A stretch of 64,000 nt of DNA from assembly GCF_008704395.1 (NCBI RefSeq), contig NZ_CP023695.1, positions 5,580,001 through 5,644,000 of the forward strand, read 5' to 3'. Position numbers and translations under genes: made by a program. Below are positions 56,544 to 64,000 of the stretch, piece by piece. The notes beneath the pieces are model-generated. The model had not been told where the DNA came from, did not search any database, and was given only the letters and a program-made list of their open reading frames with translations. The stretch comes from Streptomyces alboniger. Its GTDB lineage: Bacteria > Actinomycetota > Actinomycetes > Streptomycetales > Streptomycetaceae. Numbering within the stretch: position 1 is the first letter of the stretch; each line of letters starts with the position of its first letter.

Positions 56544-58152
56544 GGCTCCGGGCCCCGGAGTTCTGGGCGCCGTCGCCCCCGGCTTCGCCGAGTTCGCCCT
56601 CACACGCCGGACGGGCTGGATATTCCTCCAGCTCGTCCGGCTTTTTCGTGCGCAGCGCGCTTGCGGCCACCGTCGCCGCCGCCAGCAGGATCACCGCGCC
56701 GGTCAGTGCCGCGGCGTGCATGCCGCTGGTGAACGCCTCGCGTGCCGTCGTCAGGAGCGTGTCGGACGCGCGCTCCGGCAGGTGGTGCGCCGCCGCCACC
56801 GCGCCGCCGAGTGTCTCGCGGGCCTCGGCGGGGGCCCAGCTGGGGACCGCGTCGCGGTAGACCGCGTTGCCGATGGAGCCGAGCAGCGCCATGCCCATGG
56901 CGCCGCCGAACTCCTGGCCCGTCTCAAGGAGCGACGACGCGGTGCCCGCCTTCTCCGCCGGGGCCGCGCCGAGCGCCAGGTCCGTGAGCTGTGCGCCGAT
57001 GACCGTCCCGCCGCAGGCCAGCACGCCCGCCCCGGCGAGGACCAGCCCCAGCGAGTCGGCGCCGGCGAGGGCGAGCAGGCCGTAGCCGCCGGCGGCGACG
57101 GTGAAGCCGACGGCCACCACGTGGGCGCGGTCCACGCCGCGCTGCACCAGCGCCGTGGCGGCGGGCGCCGCGAGGCCGATCGGTACCGAGGGCAGCAGCG
57201 CCCAGAGCGCGGCCTCGATGGCGCTCATGCCGAGGACGGACTGGAGGTACTGGGTGGTGAAGTACACCGAGCCGAACATCGCCAGCGACGAGATGAGATT
57301 CAGCGAGACAGCGGCGCGGAAGGCACGGCCCCGCCCCCGGAACAGCTCCGGTGGGACCATCGGCGCGGCGGTGGTGCGCTGGCGCCGGACGAAGAGCGCG
57401 GCGAAGGCGAGACCGACGGCGACGGACACGACGTAGGACAACTCGACGCCCTCCGCGGCGACCTCCTTGAGGCCCCAGACGAGCGGCAGTACGGCGGCCA
57501 TGGACAGGGGCACGCTCAGCAGGTCGAAGCGGCCGGGGTGCGGGTCCCTGGCCTCCGGGATCAGGACGGGGGCGAGGACGAGCAGCAGCACCATCGCGGG
57601 CAGGTTGACGAGGAAGACCGAGCCCCACCAGAAGTGCTCGACGAGGACGCCGCTCATCACCGAGCCGAGCGCGATGCCGGCGACCATGACCGTCTGCCAC
57701 AGGCCGATGGCCTTCGCGCGCTGTCCGGCGTCGCGGAACATCGTGCGTACGAGAGCCAGGGTGGACGGCATCAGGGTCGCGCCGCCGACTCCGAGGACCG
57801 CGCGGGCCGCGATCAGCGTCTCGGCGCTGTCGGCGTACGCGGCGACGAGCGAGGCGGCGCCGAAGGCCGTGGCCCCGAACAGCAGGAGCCGGCGGCGCCC
57901 GATGCGGTCGCCGAGCGAGCCCATCGTCATCAGCAGTCCGGCGAGGACGAACGCGTAGATGTCGAAGATCCACAACTGCTGGGTGCCGCTCGGGTCCAGA
58001 TCGGCGGTGATCTGCGGGATCGCGAAGTACAGGACGGAGACGTCCATCGAGACCAGCAGCAGCGGAAGCATCAGGACGGCGAGGGCGGTCCACTCCTTGC
58101 GGGTGGCCCGGGCGGGGGTGGTGGGGTCGGTGGCTTGCGGTTTCGTTCGCAT
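56533..58152 (-). CDS. DHA2-type MFS drug exporter
   Basis: A 539-residue exporter with 14 predicted helices. Motif A region GSLGDRIGRRRLLLFGATAF and antiporter motif C segment GIALGSVMSGVLVEHFWWG are clear; SMDVSVLYFAIPQITADLDPSG is the family start. The last roughly 25 residues (ARPACEGELGEAGGDGAQN) are low complexity, encoded by the serA terminator region and the dispersed repeat, so the protein may have been extended by loss of an earlier stop. Divergent from a TetR gene 108 bases away that should repress it. Overlaps serA by 11 bases. Confidence 0.9.
   Translation of the reverse strand: MRTKPQATDPTTPARATRKEWTALAVLMLPLLLVSMDVSVLYFAIPQITADLDPSGTQQLWIFDIYAFVLAGLLMTMGSLGDRIGRRRLLLFGATAFGAASLVAAYADSAETLIAARAVLGVGGATLMPSTLALVRTMFRDAGQRAKAIGLWQTVMVAGIALGSVMSGVLVEHFWWGSVFLVNLPAMVLLLVLAPVLIPEARDPHPGRFDLLSVPLSMAAVLPLVWGLKEVAAEGVELSYVVSVAVGLAFAALFVRRQRTTAAPMVPPELFRGRGRAFRAAVSLNLISSLAMFGSVYFTTQYLQSVLGMSAIEAALWALLPSVPIGLAAPAATALVQRGVDRAHVVAVGFTVAAGGYGLLALAGADSLGLVLAGAGVLACGGTVIGAQLTDLALGAAPAEKAGTASSLLETGQEFGGAMGMALLGSIGNAVYRDAVPSWAPAEARETLGGAVAAAHHLPERASDTLLTTAREAFTSGMHAAALTGAVILLAAATVAASALRTKKPDELEEYPARPACEGELGEAGGDGAQNSGARSLSP
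56606..56646 (+). terminator. serA intrinsic terminator inside the MFS gene
   Basis: GCCGGACGGGCTGGA (56606-56620) pairs over 15 bp, with one G-U, with TCCAGCTCGTCCGGC (56627-56641); TTTTT follows directly (56642-56646). The loop is six bases. It lies inside the 3' end of the convergent MFS coding region, where it encodes part of the Glu/Pro-rich tail. Confidence 0.8.
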
Positions 58153-58171
58153 GGCGGTGACTGTACGGGCG

Positions 58172-58239
58172 TCTTATACGGACGTCTAGTACGAGCGTGT
58201 AAATCACTCGTGTAAGACGTCGGTATGGGACGCTCGTAT
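58172..58239 (+). promoter_or_regulatory. Operator-like repeats between MFS and TetR genes
   Basis: TACGAGCGT (58190-58198) and its reverse complement ACGCTCGTA (58230-58238) frame CGTGTAA direct repeats (58196-58202, 58209-58215) and partly matching TTATACGGACGTC/GACGTCGGTAT arms. The 108-base gap holds both promoters. TetR repressors bind such palindromes and often control the neighbouring exporter. Confidence 0.6.
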
Positions 58240-58260
58240 GGATCGACGTAGGCTGCCCGT

Positions 58261-58845
58261 ATGGGACACCGTGAGGATCTGCTCGAAGGCGCCAAGCGCT
58301 GCCTGCTGGAGAAGGGGTTCGCGCGCACGACGGCCCGCGACATCGTGAAGGAGTCGGGGACGAACCTCGGGTCCATCGGCTACCACTACGGATCGAAGGA
58401 CGCGCTGCTCGCGCAGGCGTACATCGCCCTCATCGAGCCGCTGGGAGACACCTTCGAGAGTTCGCTGGCCGGGGGGAGTCCGGGGGAGGGGGGCCTGGAG
58501 CGGTTCCAGGAGATCTGGGGGAACATCATCCGCTCGGTCCCCGAGGCGCGGCCCATCTGGATGATGACGCTGGAGGTCATCACCCAGGGGGAACGCCTCG
58601 CGGGCATCCGCGAGTTGCTGATCGAGGCGCAGAAGCAGGGGCGCAGCGGAATCACGGCGCTGTTCACCGGCATCGAGGAGAACGAGATCCCCGCCGACGT
58701 GCTGGAGAGCGAGGGCCGCCTCTACACCACGCTCCTCAACGGCCTGATGATGCAGTGGCTCTTCGACCCCGCGTCGGCGACCACCGCCGAGCAGCTGACC
58801 GAGGGGCTGCGTCGGGTGACGCGGCGGATGCGGGAAGAGGTCTGA
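58261..58845 (+). CDS. TetR-family regulator of the MFS exporter
   Basis: A 194-residue repressor. The HTH is at residues 5-50 (LLEGAKRCLLEKGFARTT and VKESGTNLGSIGYHYGSKDAL). The ligand domain is helical. A TAGGCT -10-like hexamer sits 6 bases before ATG 58261, so the mRNA is probably leaderless. Divergent from the MFS exporter, so likely its ligand-responsive repressor. Confidence 0.9.
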   Translation: MGHREDLLEGAKRCLLEKGFARTTARDIVKESGTNLGSIGYHYGSKDALLAQAYIALIEPLGDTFESSLAGGSPGEGGLERFQEIWGNIIRSVPEARPIWMMTLEVITQGERLAGIRELLIEAQKQGRSGITALFTGIEENEIPADVLESEGRLYTTLLNGLMMQWLFDPASATTAEQLTEGLRRVTRRMREEV

Positions 58846-58890
58846 GGGGCGGGCGTCAGCCGGTGAACCCCGGCGCTACCGGGCCGAGCG

Positions 58891-60066
58891 CTACAGCCGC
58901 GACGACTTCAGGACCATGTGCAGCAGCAGCCGGTCCTCGCCGTCGTCCAGGTCGAGGCCGGTGAGCTGCTCCACGCGGGAGAGGCGGTAGTAGAGCGTCT
59001 GGCGGTGGATGCCCAACTCGGCGGCCGCGCGGCCCGCCTGGCCCGCGCAGTCGAGGAACACCTCGGCGGTGCGGGCCAGTTCGCGATGCGTGGGGCCGAG
59101 GAGCTGGCGGCCGACGGGGTCGTGCGCCGCCTCCGGGGGCAGGGCGGTCAGCAGCCGGTAGGGGCCCACGTCCGACCACTGCGCCACCGGGCCGAAGCGC
59201 CGCTCGGCGAGCGCCGCGCGGGCCGCCGCCGACGCCTCCCACCAGGCGGCGCCCAAGTCCTCCAGGCCGTGCCGGGCCCCCGCGATACCGGCCGCGCCGC
59301 CCGGCGCCGACTCCAGGAGGCGCGCCGCCGCCGTGTGCGCGGGGGCCATCGCGTCGGCGGAGCGCAGCCGTACCAGGGCCGCCAGGGACTGCGCGGTCGT
59401 GCCCCACGGAACCGTGCACACCGCGGCCGCGCCCGGCACCGTGCGGGCGGCCGGCGCGTCGTCCGGGTCCGCGGAACGCCACGGCGCCACGCACACCACC
59501 GCGTGCAGGCCGTCGCCGCGCGAGCCGAGCGCTGTCCGCAGGGCGGCCACCGCCATGTCGCGCTGCCAGCCGCGCTCGGCCGTCAGGACCGCGCGGAACT
59601 CGCGGGTGAGGTCGGCGCCCGCCTGCGCCTCGTCGGCCAGGAGCGCGCCGATCCGGGTGGCCACCTCCATGGCCGCGCCCAGCTGCTGCTCCGTCGGGCC
59701 CGGATCGTCGTCGAGCAGCCACACGTATCCGAGGGCGAAGCCCCGGTGGCGCACGGGCAGGCAGATGCGGCCCCGGTGGACGCCCGCCTCCGGGGTGGGC
59801 GGGATCCGGACCGGACCCGTGGCGCGGGTGATGCCGAAGCCCTCGAACCAGGCCCGGACCTCGGCCGTGGAGCGGCGCGTCAGGATCGAACGGGTGCGGA
59901 CGGGGTCGAGGACGGTCGCGTCGAAGCCGCTCTCGCCGTCGCCGCCGCCGTCGTGCGCGCCGAAGGCGATCAGCTCGAAATCGCGGTTCTCCAGGGTCGC
60001 GGGGGCGCCGAGCAGCGCCGAGATCTCGTCGACCAGTTCTTGGTAGTCGCCCTTCACGATGACCAT
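58891..60066 (-). CDS. PucR/CdaR-type regulator of proline catabolism
   Basis: A 391-residue regulator. An N-terminal sensor part (about residues 1-140; [18 protein letters not shown]) is followed by a GGDEF-like middle and the C-terminal Puc[32 protein letters not shown] 60066 was chosen because the longer start at 60117 would place coding sequence over a perfect palindrome (60090-60105). It is divergent from proline dehydrogenase and P5C dehydrogenase, so most likely activates them in response to proline. The effector is inferred, not shown. Confidence 0.85.
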   Translation of the reverse strand: MVIVKGDYQELVDEISALLGAPATLENRDFELIAFGAHDGGGDGESGFDATVLDPVRTRSILTRRSTAEVRAWFEGFGITRATGPVRIPPTPEAGVHRGRICLPVRHRGFALGYVWLLDDDPGPTEQQLGAAMEVATRIGALLADEAQAGADLTREFRAVLTAERGWQRDMAVAALRTALGSRGDGLHAVVCVAPWRSADPDDAPAARTVPGAAAVCTVPWGTTAQSLAALVRLRSADAMAPAHTAAARLLESAPGGAAGIAGARHGLEDLGAAWWEASAAARAALAERRFGPVAQWSDVGPYRLLTALPPEAAHDPVGRQLLGPTHRELARTAEVFLDCAGQAGRAAAELGIHRQTLYYRLSRVEQLTGLDLDDGEDRLLLHMVLKSSRL

Positions 60067-60089
60067 TCTCGCGCAGGCCGCCGCGTTCT

Positions 60090-60105
60090 TCAGACATCTG
60101 TCTGA
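60090..60105 (+). promoter_or_regulatory. Palindromic operator of the PucR/proline genes
   Basis: TCAGACA-TC-TGTCTGA is a perfect 7-bp inverted repeat with a 2-base centre. It lies 24 bases before the PucR start and in the shared promoter region of the divergent genes, a good candidate binding site for the regulator. Confidence 0.7.
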
Positions 60106-60259
60106 GATCCAGGGCACGGATGCGTGACAGGTGTCGATGGCCCATGATCCGAGGGATCCTTAGATTTCACGGTGGTTCTCCGTGCCGTACCGCAGCATTA
60201 CCCGCACGTAGGGATATGTCGGTAGGGCACCCGATTTCGTACACCTGTGGAGGTGCCCC

Positions 60260-61186
60260 GTGCTGGGTCCCGTGATCCTCGCCGCGTCGCGCAGCGACAA
60301 CATGCGCCGTTTCGTCTCGGCGGCCCCCGGCACCAAGCAGGTCGTCTCCCGGTTCATCGCCGGTGAGACCGTGGACCAGGTCGTCCCGATCATCGTCGAC
60401 GCCGCCGACAAGGGCCTTGAGGTCACCCTCGACGTGGTGGGCGAGGACATCACCACCGTCGAGCAGTCCCACGCGGCCCGCGACGCCTACCTGGAGCTGA
60501 TCGACCGCCTGAAGGACCTCGGCCTCGGCACCAGGGCCGAGATGTCCGTGAAGCTGTCGATGTTCGGCCAAGCGCTGGAGGGCGGCCACGAGCTGGCCCT
60601 CGCCAATGTGCGGCCCGTCGTCGAGGCCGCCGCCGCCATCGGCACCACGGTCACCCTGGACGCCGAGGACCACACCACCCTCGACTCGATGTTCGCCATC
60701 CACGACGAGCTGCGGAAGGACTTCCCGCAGACCGGCTGCGTCATCCAGGCCTACCTCTTCCGCACCGAGGCCGACGCCCGGCGCCTCGCCGCCGACGGCA
60801 GCCGCGTCCGGATCGTGAAGGGCGCCTACAAGGAGCCCGCCGAGGTCGCCTACCAGGACAAGGCCGAGATCGACAAGGCGTACGTCCGTATCCTGCGCAT
60901 CCTGATGGAGGGCGAGGGGTACCCGATGATCGGGTCCCACGACCCGCGCCTGATCTCCATCGCGCAGGAGCTGGCGCGGCGCGCGGGGCGCAAACTGGAC
61001 GAGTACGAATTCCAGATGCTGTACGGCATCCGCAGCGACGAGCACCTGCGGCTGGCCGCCGAGGGCCACCGGATGCGCGTCTACACCGCCTACGGCACCG
61101 ACTGGTACGGCTATTTCATGCGCCGTCTCGCGGAGAAGCCCGCCAACCTCCTCTTCTTCGCCCGCTCCATCCTCACCAAGGACTGA
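60260..61186 (+). CDS. Proline dehydrogenase
   Basis: A 308-residue FAD enzyme oxidising proline to P5C. The barrel motifs are AEMSVKLSMFGQALEGG (FAD-binding), VTLDAEDHTTLDS, CVIQAYLFRTEADAR, VRIVKGAYKEP, and RVYTAYGTDWYGYFMRRLAEKP, whose paired Arg residues bind the substrate carboxylate. GTG 60260 has GGAGG about 6 bases upstream. It is the single-domain form; the second step is the separate dehydrogenase directly downstream. Divergently controlled by a PucR regulator. Confidence 0.94.
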   Translation: MLGPVILAASRSDNMRRFVSAAPGTKQVVSRFIAGETVDQVVPIIVDAADKGLEVTLDVVGEDITTVEQSHAARDAYLELIDRLKDLGLGTRAEMSVKLSMFGQALEGGHELALANVRPVVEAAAAIGTTVTLDAEDHTTLDSMFAIHDELRKDFPQTGCVIQAYLFRTEADARRLAADGSRVRIVKGAYKEPAEVAYQDKAEIDKAYVRILRILMEGEGYPMIGSHDPRLISIAQELARRAGRKLDEYEFQMLYGIRSDEHLRLAAEGHRMRVYTAYGTDWYGYFMRRLAEKPANLLFFARSILTKD

Positions 61187-61238
61187 ACCAAGGGCTGAGC
61201 TCCCACCCCCTCGACCCTCTTAAGGAGATACGGAACTC

Positions 61239-62870
61239 ATGGACGCTGTGACCCAGGTCCCCGCCCCGGTCAACGAGCCGGTGCACGGTTACGCGCCCGG
61301 CTCGCCGGAGCGCGCCCGCCTCGAGACCAAGCTCAAGGAGCTGGCCGAGAACCCCATCGAGCTGCCGATGACCATCGGCGGCGTCAAGCGCCTCGGTGGC
61401 GGCGAGCCCTTCCAGGTCGTGCAGCCGCACAACCACAAGGCCGTCATCGGCACCGGCCGCCACGCGACCCAGCAGGACGCCCAGGACGCGATCGACGCCG
61501 CTCTCGCCGCCGCCCCGGCGTGGCGCGCGATGTCCTTCGACGACCGCGCCGCGATCATCCTGCGCGCCGCCGAGCTGCTCTCCACCACCTGGCGCGAGAC
61601 CCTGGCCGCCTCCACGATGCTCGGCCAGTCGAAGACCGCCCAGCAGGCCGAGATCGACACGCCCTGTGAGCTGGTCGACTTCTGGCGCTTCAACGTCAAG
61701 TACGCACGTGACCTGCTCGCCGAGCAGCCCCCGGCGAACGCCACCGGCGTCTGGAACCGCCTGGACCACCGCCCGCTCGAGGGCTTCGTCTACGCGATCA
61801 CGCCGTTCAACTTCACCGCCATCGCGGGCAACCTCCCCACCGCCCCCGCCCTGATGGGCAACGTGGTCGTGTGGAAGCCGTCCCCGACGCAGACGCACGC
61901 CGCCGTGCTGCTCATGCAGCTCCTGGAGGAGGCGGGCCTGCCCAAGGGCGTCATCAACCTCGTCACCGGTGACGGCATCGCGGTCTCCGAGGTCGCCCTG
62001 CACCACCGCGACCTGGCCGGCATCCACTTCACCGGCTCGACCCCGACCTTCCAGCACCTGTGGAAGACGGTCGGCGAGAACATCGCGAAGTACCGCACCT
62101 ACCCGCGCCTCGTCGGCGAGACGGGCGGCAAGGACTTCGTCGTCGCGCACCCGAGCGCCGACCGCGCGATCCTGAAGACCGCGCTGACCCGCGGCTCCTT
62201 CGAGTTCCAGGGCCAGAAGTGCTCGGCGACCTCGCGCGCGTACATCCCGGCCTCCATCTGGAACTCCGGTTTCAAGGAGGAGTTCGCGGCCGAGGTCGAC
62301 GGCATCAAGATGGGTGACGTCACCGACCTGTCGAACTTCATCGGCGCGGTCATCGACGAGCGCGCGTTCGCCAAGAACAAGGCGGCGATCGACCGCGCCA
62401 AGGCGGACGAGTCCTGCACGATCGTCGCGGGCGGTACCTACGACGACTCCGTCGGCTACTTCGTGCGCCCGACCGTCGTCGAGTGCTCGGACCCGGCCAA
62501 CGAGGTCTTCACGACCGAGTACTTCGGCCCGTTCCTTGCCGTGCATGTGTACGAGGACGACAAGTACGACGAGATGCTGACCCAGATGGAGTCGGTCTCG
62601 GACTACGCGCTCACCGGTTCGGTCATCGCGAACGACCGCGCGGCGGCCGCGTACACGATGGAGAAGCTCCGCTACGCCGCGGGCAACTTCTACATCAACG
62701 ACAAGTCGACCGGCGCCGTCGTCGGCCAGCAGCCCTTCGGCGGCGGCCGTGCCTCCGGCACCAACGACAAGGCGGGCGCCCCGCAGAACCTCCAGCGGTG
62801 GACGCTGACGCGTGCCATCAAGGAGACGCTGGTCCCGCCGACCGAGTACGGCTACCCGCACATGGGCTGA
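61239..62870 (+). CDS. 1-pyrroline-5-carboxylate dehydrogenase
   Basis: A 543-residue ALDH enzyme making glutamate from P5C. The catalytic Cys is in FEFQGQKCSATSRAY, the Glu in VGETGGKDFVVAH, the NAD loop region is GIHFTGSTPTFQHLW, and the C-terminal INDKSTGAVVGQQPFGGGRASG motif is intact. ATG 61239 has AAGGAGATACGGAACTC upstream. It lies 52 bases after proline dehydrogenase and completes proline-to-glutamate catabolism. Confidence 0.96.
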   Translation: MDAVTQVPAPVNEPVHGYAPGSPERARLETKLKELAENPIELPMTIGGVKRLGGGEPFQVVQPHNHKAVIGTGRHATQQDAQDAIDAALAAAPAWRAMSFDDRAAIILRAAELLSTTWRETLAASTMLGQSKTAQQAEIDTPCELVDFWRFNVKYARDLLAEQPPANATGVWNRLDHRPLEGFVYAITPFNFTAIAGNLPTAPALMGNVVVWKPSPTQTHAAVLLMQLLEEAGLPKGVINLVTGDGIAVSEVALHHRDLAGIHFTGSTPTFQHLWKTVGENIAKYRTYPRLVGETGGKDFVVAHPSADRAILKTALTRGSFEFQGQKCSATSRAYIPASIWNSGFKEEFAAEVDGIKMGDVTDLSNFIGAVIDERAFAKNKAAIDRAKADESCTIVAGGTYDDSVGYFVRPTVVECSDPANEVFTTEYFGPFLAVHVYEDDKYDEMLTQMESVSDYALTGSVIANDRAAAAYTMEKLRYAAGNFYINDKSTGAVVGQQPFGGGRASGTNDKAGAPQNLQRWTLTRAIKETLVPPTEYGYPHMG

Positions 62871-62906
62871 GGCCCGCCGCGGGCCTATGCGGCCCGCCCC
62901 TGAACC

Positions 62907-62950
62907 CCGCCTCCGATCCGGGCCCCACCCCGGTCGGAGGCGGTGTGTTT
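62907..62950 (+). terminator. Terminator between proline genes and beta-lactamase
   Basis: CCGCCTCCGA (62907-62916) pairs with TCGGAGGCGG (62934-62943), continued by CCGGG/CCCGG around a bulged T. TGTGTTTT follows. The convergent gene ends at 62963, so it may act for both. Confidence 0.75.
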
Positions 62951-62962
62951 TCCAGGGGCCCG

Positions 62963-63853
62963 TCAGGTGAGGGCGTCGACGGCGACGCGGGTCATGTCGG
63001 CGGCGATGCGGTCCTCGCCGGGGGTGTCCGGGTCGAGGCGCGTCGTGTAGACGGAGATGATCAGCGGCGCGCCGCCCTTCGGGGGCCAGGCCACCGCGAT
63101 GTCGTTGACCCCGCCGTACGCGGGGGAGCCGGTCTTGTCACCGACCCGCCAGCCCTCGGGGAGCCCGGCGCGGATGCGGGCGTCGCCGGTGGTGTTCTCC
63201 ACGAGCCACCGGATGAGCTGGTCGCGGTCCAGGGGGGCGAGGGCGTCGCCGAGGACGAGCTTGCGCAGGTTCGCGGTCATGGCCGCGGGGGTCGTCGTGT
63301 CGCGCGGGTCGCCGGGGATGTTGGTGTTGAGATCGGTCTCCCACCGGTCGAGGCGGGTGTGGGGGTCGCCGAGGGAGCGGGCGAACCTGGTGATGCCGGA
63401 CGGGCCGCCGATGCGCCGCATCAGCAGGTTGCCCGCCGCGTTGTCGCTGTACGTGACGGTCGCGTCGCACAGCTCCCGTACCGTCATGCCCGTCGCGAGG
63501 TGCATCTCGCATCGCGGTGAGTACGTGACCAGGTCGTCGCGCCCGTACCGGATCACCGTGTCGAGCAGGCCGGGCTCCTCCTCGCGCGCCCTGCGCAGGA
63601 TCGCCGCGGCGGCGAGGACCTTGAACGTCGAGGCGATCGCGAAGCGTTCGTCCGCGCGGTAGCCGAGGGTGGCGCCGGTACCGGTGTTCAGGGCGTGCAG
63701 CCCGATGCGGCCCGGGTAGCCCTTCTCGAGTTCGCGCAGCCGCCGCCGGGCGTCGGTCGAGGGCGTCGCGTGCGCGGTGCCGGGCACCGAGAGGAACACG
63801 GGAGCCGCGGCCGCGGCGCCGAGGAGGGCTCTTCGAGAGGGCGTTACGTTCAT
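62963..63853 (-). CDS. Tat-exported class A beta-lactamase
   Basis: A 296-residue serine beta-lactamase. A twin-arginine signal, PSRRALLGAAAAAPVFLSV, ends near AHA. The active-site motifs are all present: STFK (nucleophile Ser, Lys), SDN in VTYSDNAAGN, ExxLN in RWETDLN, and KTG in GDKTGSPAYG. ATG 63853 was chosen; GTG 63859 is possible. Class A enzymes hydrolyse penicillins; the spectrum is not readable from the sequence. No dedicated regulator is seen beside it, and the gene upstream of its start (63955) is divergent. Confidence 0.93.
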   Translation of the reverse strand: MNVTPSRRALLGAAAAAPVFLSVPGTAHATPSTDARRRLRELEKGYPGRIGLHALNTGTGATLGYRADERFAIASTFKVLAAAAILRRAREEEPGLLDTVIRYGRDDLVTYSPRCEMHLATGMTVRELCDATVTYSDNAAGNLLMRRIGGPSGITRFARSLGDPHTRLDRWETDLNTNIPGDPRDTTTPAAMTANLRKLVLGDALAPLDRDQLIRWLVENTTGDARIRAGLPEGWRVGDKTGSPAYGGVNDIAVAWPPKGGAPLIISVYTTRLDPDTPGEDRIAADMTRVAVDALT

Positions 63854-63954
63854 GATCACGACCGTACCCGGGAAGGCGGCGCGGGGCCAGAAACGATTGT
63901 CCAGGCTGTCGCGGTCGCTGAACTCCGCATCGTTCAAGGGGAGTTGAGGGGACG

Positions 63955-64000
63955 GTGAGTCAGTGCGTCGCGCCGGACGCCGCCGTGATCACCTCGTCCA
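63955..64000 (+). CDS. Possible start of a gene running off the right edge
   Basis: GTG 63955 follows GAGGGG by 3 bases and opens into MSQCVAPDAAVITSS with G/C third positions, running to the edge. On the minus strand the same bases could instead be the last codons of a gene ending at TGA 63960. Too short for identification. Confidence 0.35.
   Translation, partial: MSQCVAPDAAVITSS

Overview
The window is chromosomal DNA from a Streptomyces or very close high-GC actinomycete. GC content is very high, third codon positions are almost all G or C, and GTG starts are common. The gene order gatC-gatA-small ORF-gatB, ilvB-ilvN-ilvC-serA, and a PucR regulator beside proline catabolism matches, from memory, the conserved Streptomyces core region that holds ligA, rmdB and gatCAB. 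I saw no tRNA or rRNA gene, CRISPR array, prophage or insertion sequence. Most of the window is ordinary core genome. The clearest novelty is in RNA leaders, operators and small genes.

Layout. At the left edge is a glycine riboswitch on the minus strand, the leader of a glycine-cleavage gene outside the window. Then come a P-loop kinase-like gene and two tandem SseB-like genes. 3-9.4 kb is a five-gene oligopeptide ABC transporter (permease, lipoprotein, permease, two ATPases). 9.6-14.5 kb holds a TRIC-type channel, a thioesterase-like protein, a WYL regulator, an alpha/beta hydrolase with an Asp nucleophile, and a TetR gene divergent from two small membrane proteins with a paired operator. 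14.5-17.6 kb holds a cysteine desulfurase and MnmA (tRNA 2-thiolation) on either side of a Tat-type peptidoglycan amidase. 17.7-24.5 kb is more accessory: a GNAT gene, a possible remnant of a type I restriction HsdR gene with a YgjP-type metallopeptidase, an oxidoreductase/GlxA divergent pair, DUF427, a LOG-like protein, an SDR and a MetE-core protein.

24.5-33 kb is core: ligA, a GGDEF-EAL protein (RmdB) and gatC-gatA-x-gatB. 33-47.6 kb has a tandem SUKH protein, a Tat phospholipase C, an MMPL exporter overlapping a GNAT gene, small unknown genes, a very large LuxR-type ATPase regulator, a PQQ sugar dehydrogenase lipoprotein, an aldo/keto reductase and a D-2-hydroxyacid dehydrogenase. 47.7-56.5 kb has a second PAS-GGDEF-EAL protein with a decayed EAL domain, then ilvB-ilvN-ilvC and serA. 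The ilv genes are preceded by a classical attenuator: a 13-residue Ile/Leu/Val leader peptide, a hairpin and a U-tract terminator. 56.5-62.9 kb has an MFS exporter/TetR pair and a PucR regulator divergent from proline dehydrogenase and P5C dehydrogenase. The window ends with a Tat-exported class A beta-lactamase and the start of a possible gene at the edge.

Together the locus joins amino-acid supply and breakdown (glycine, serine, branched-chain, proline, peptide uptake), sulfur transfer to tRNA, tRNA-dependent amidation and two c-di-GMP proteins. Several genes have a -10-like hexamer 4-10 bases before the start codon, consistent with leaderless mRNAs. All function calls come from motif recognition in the translated sequence; no database search was run.
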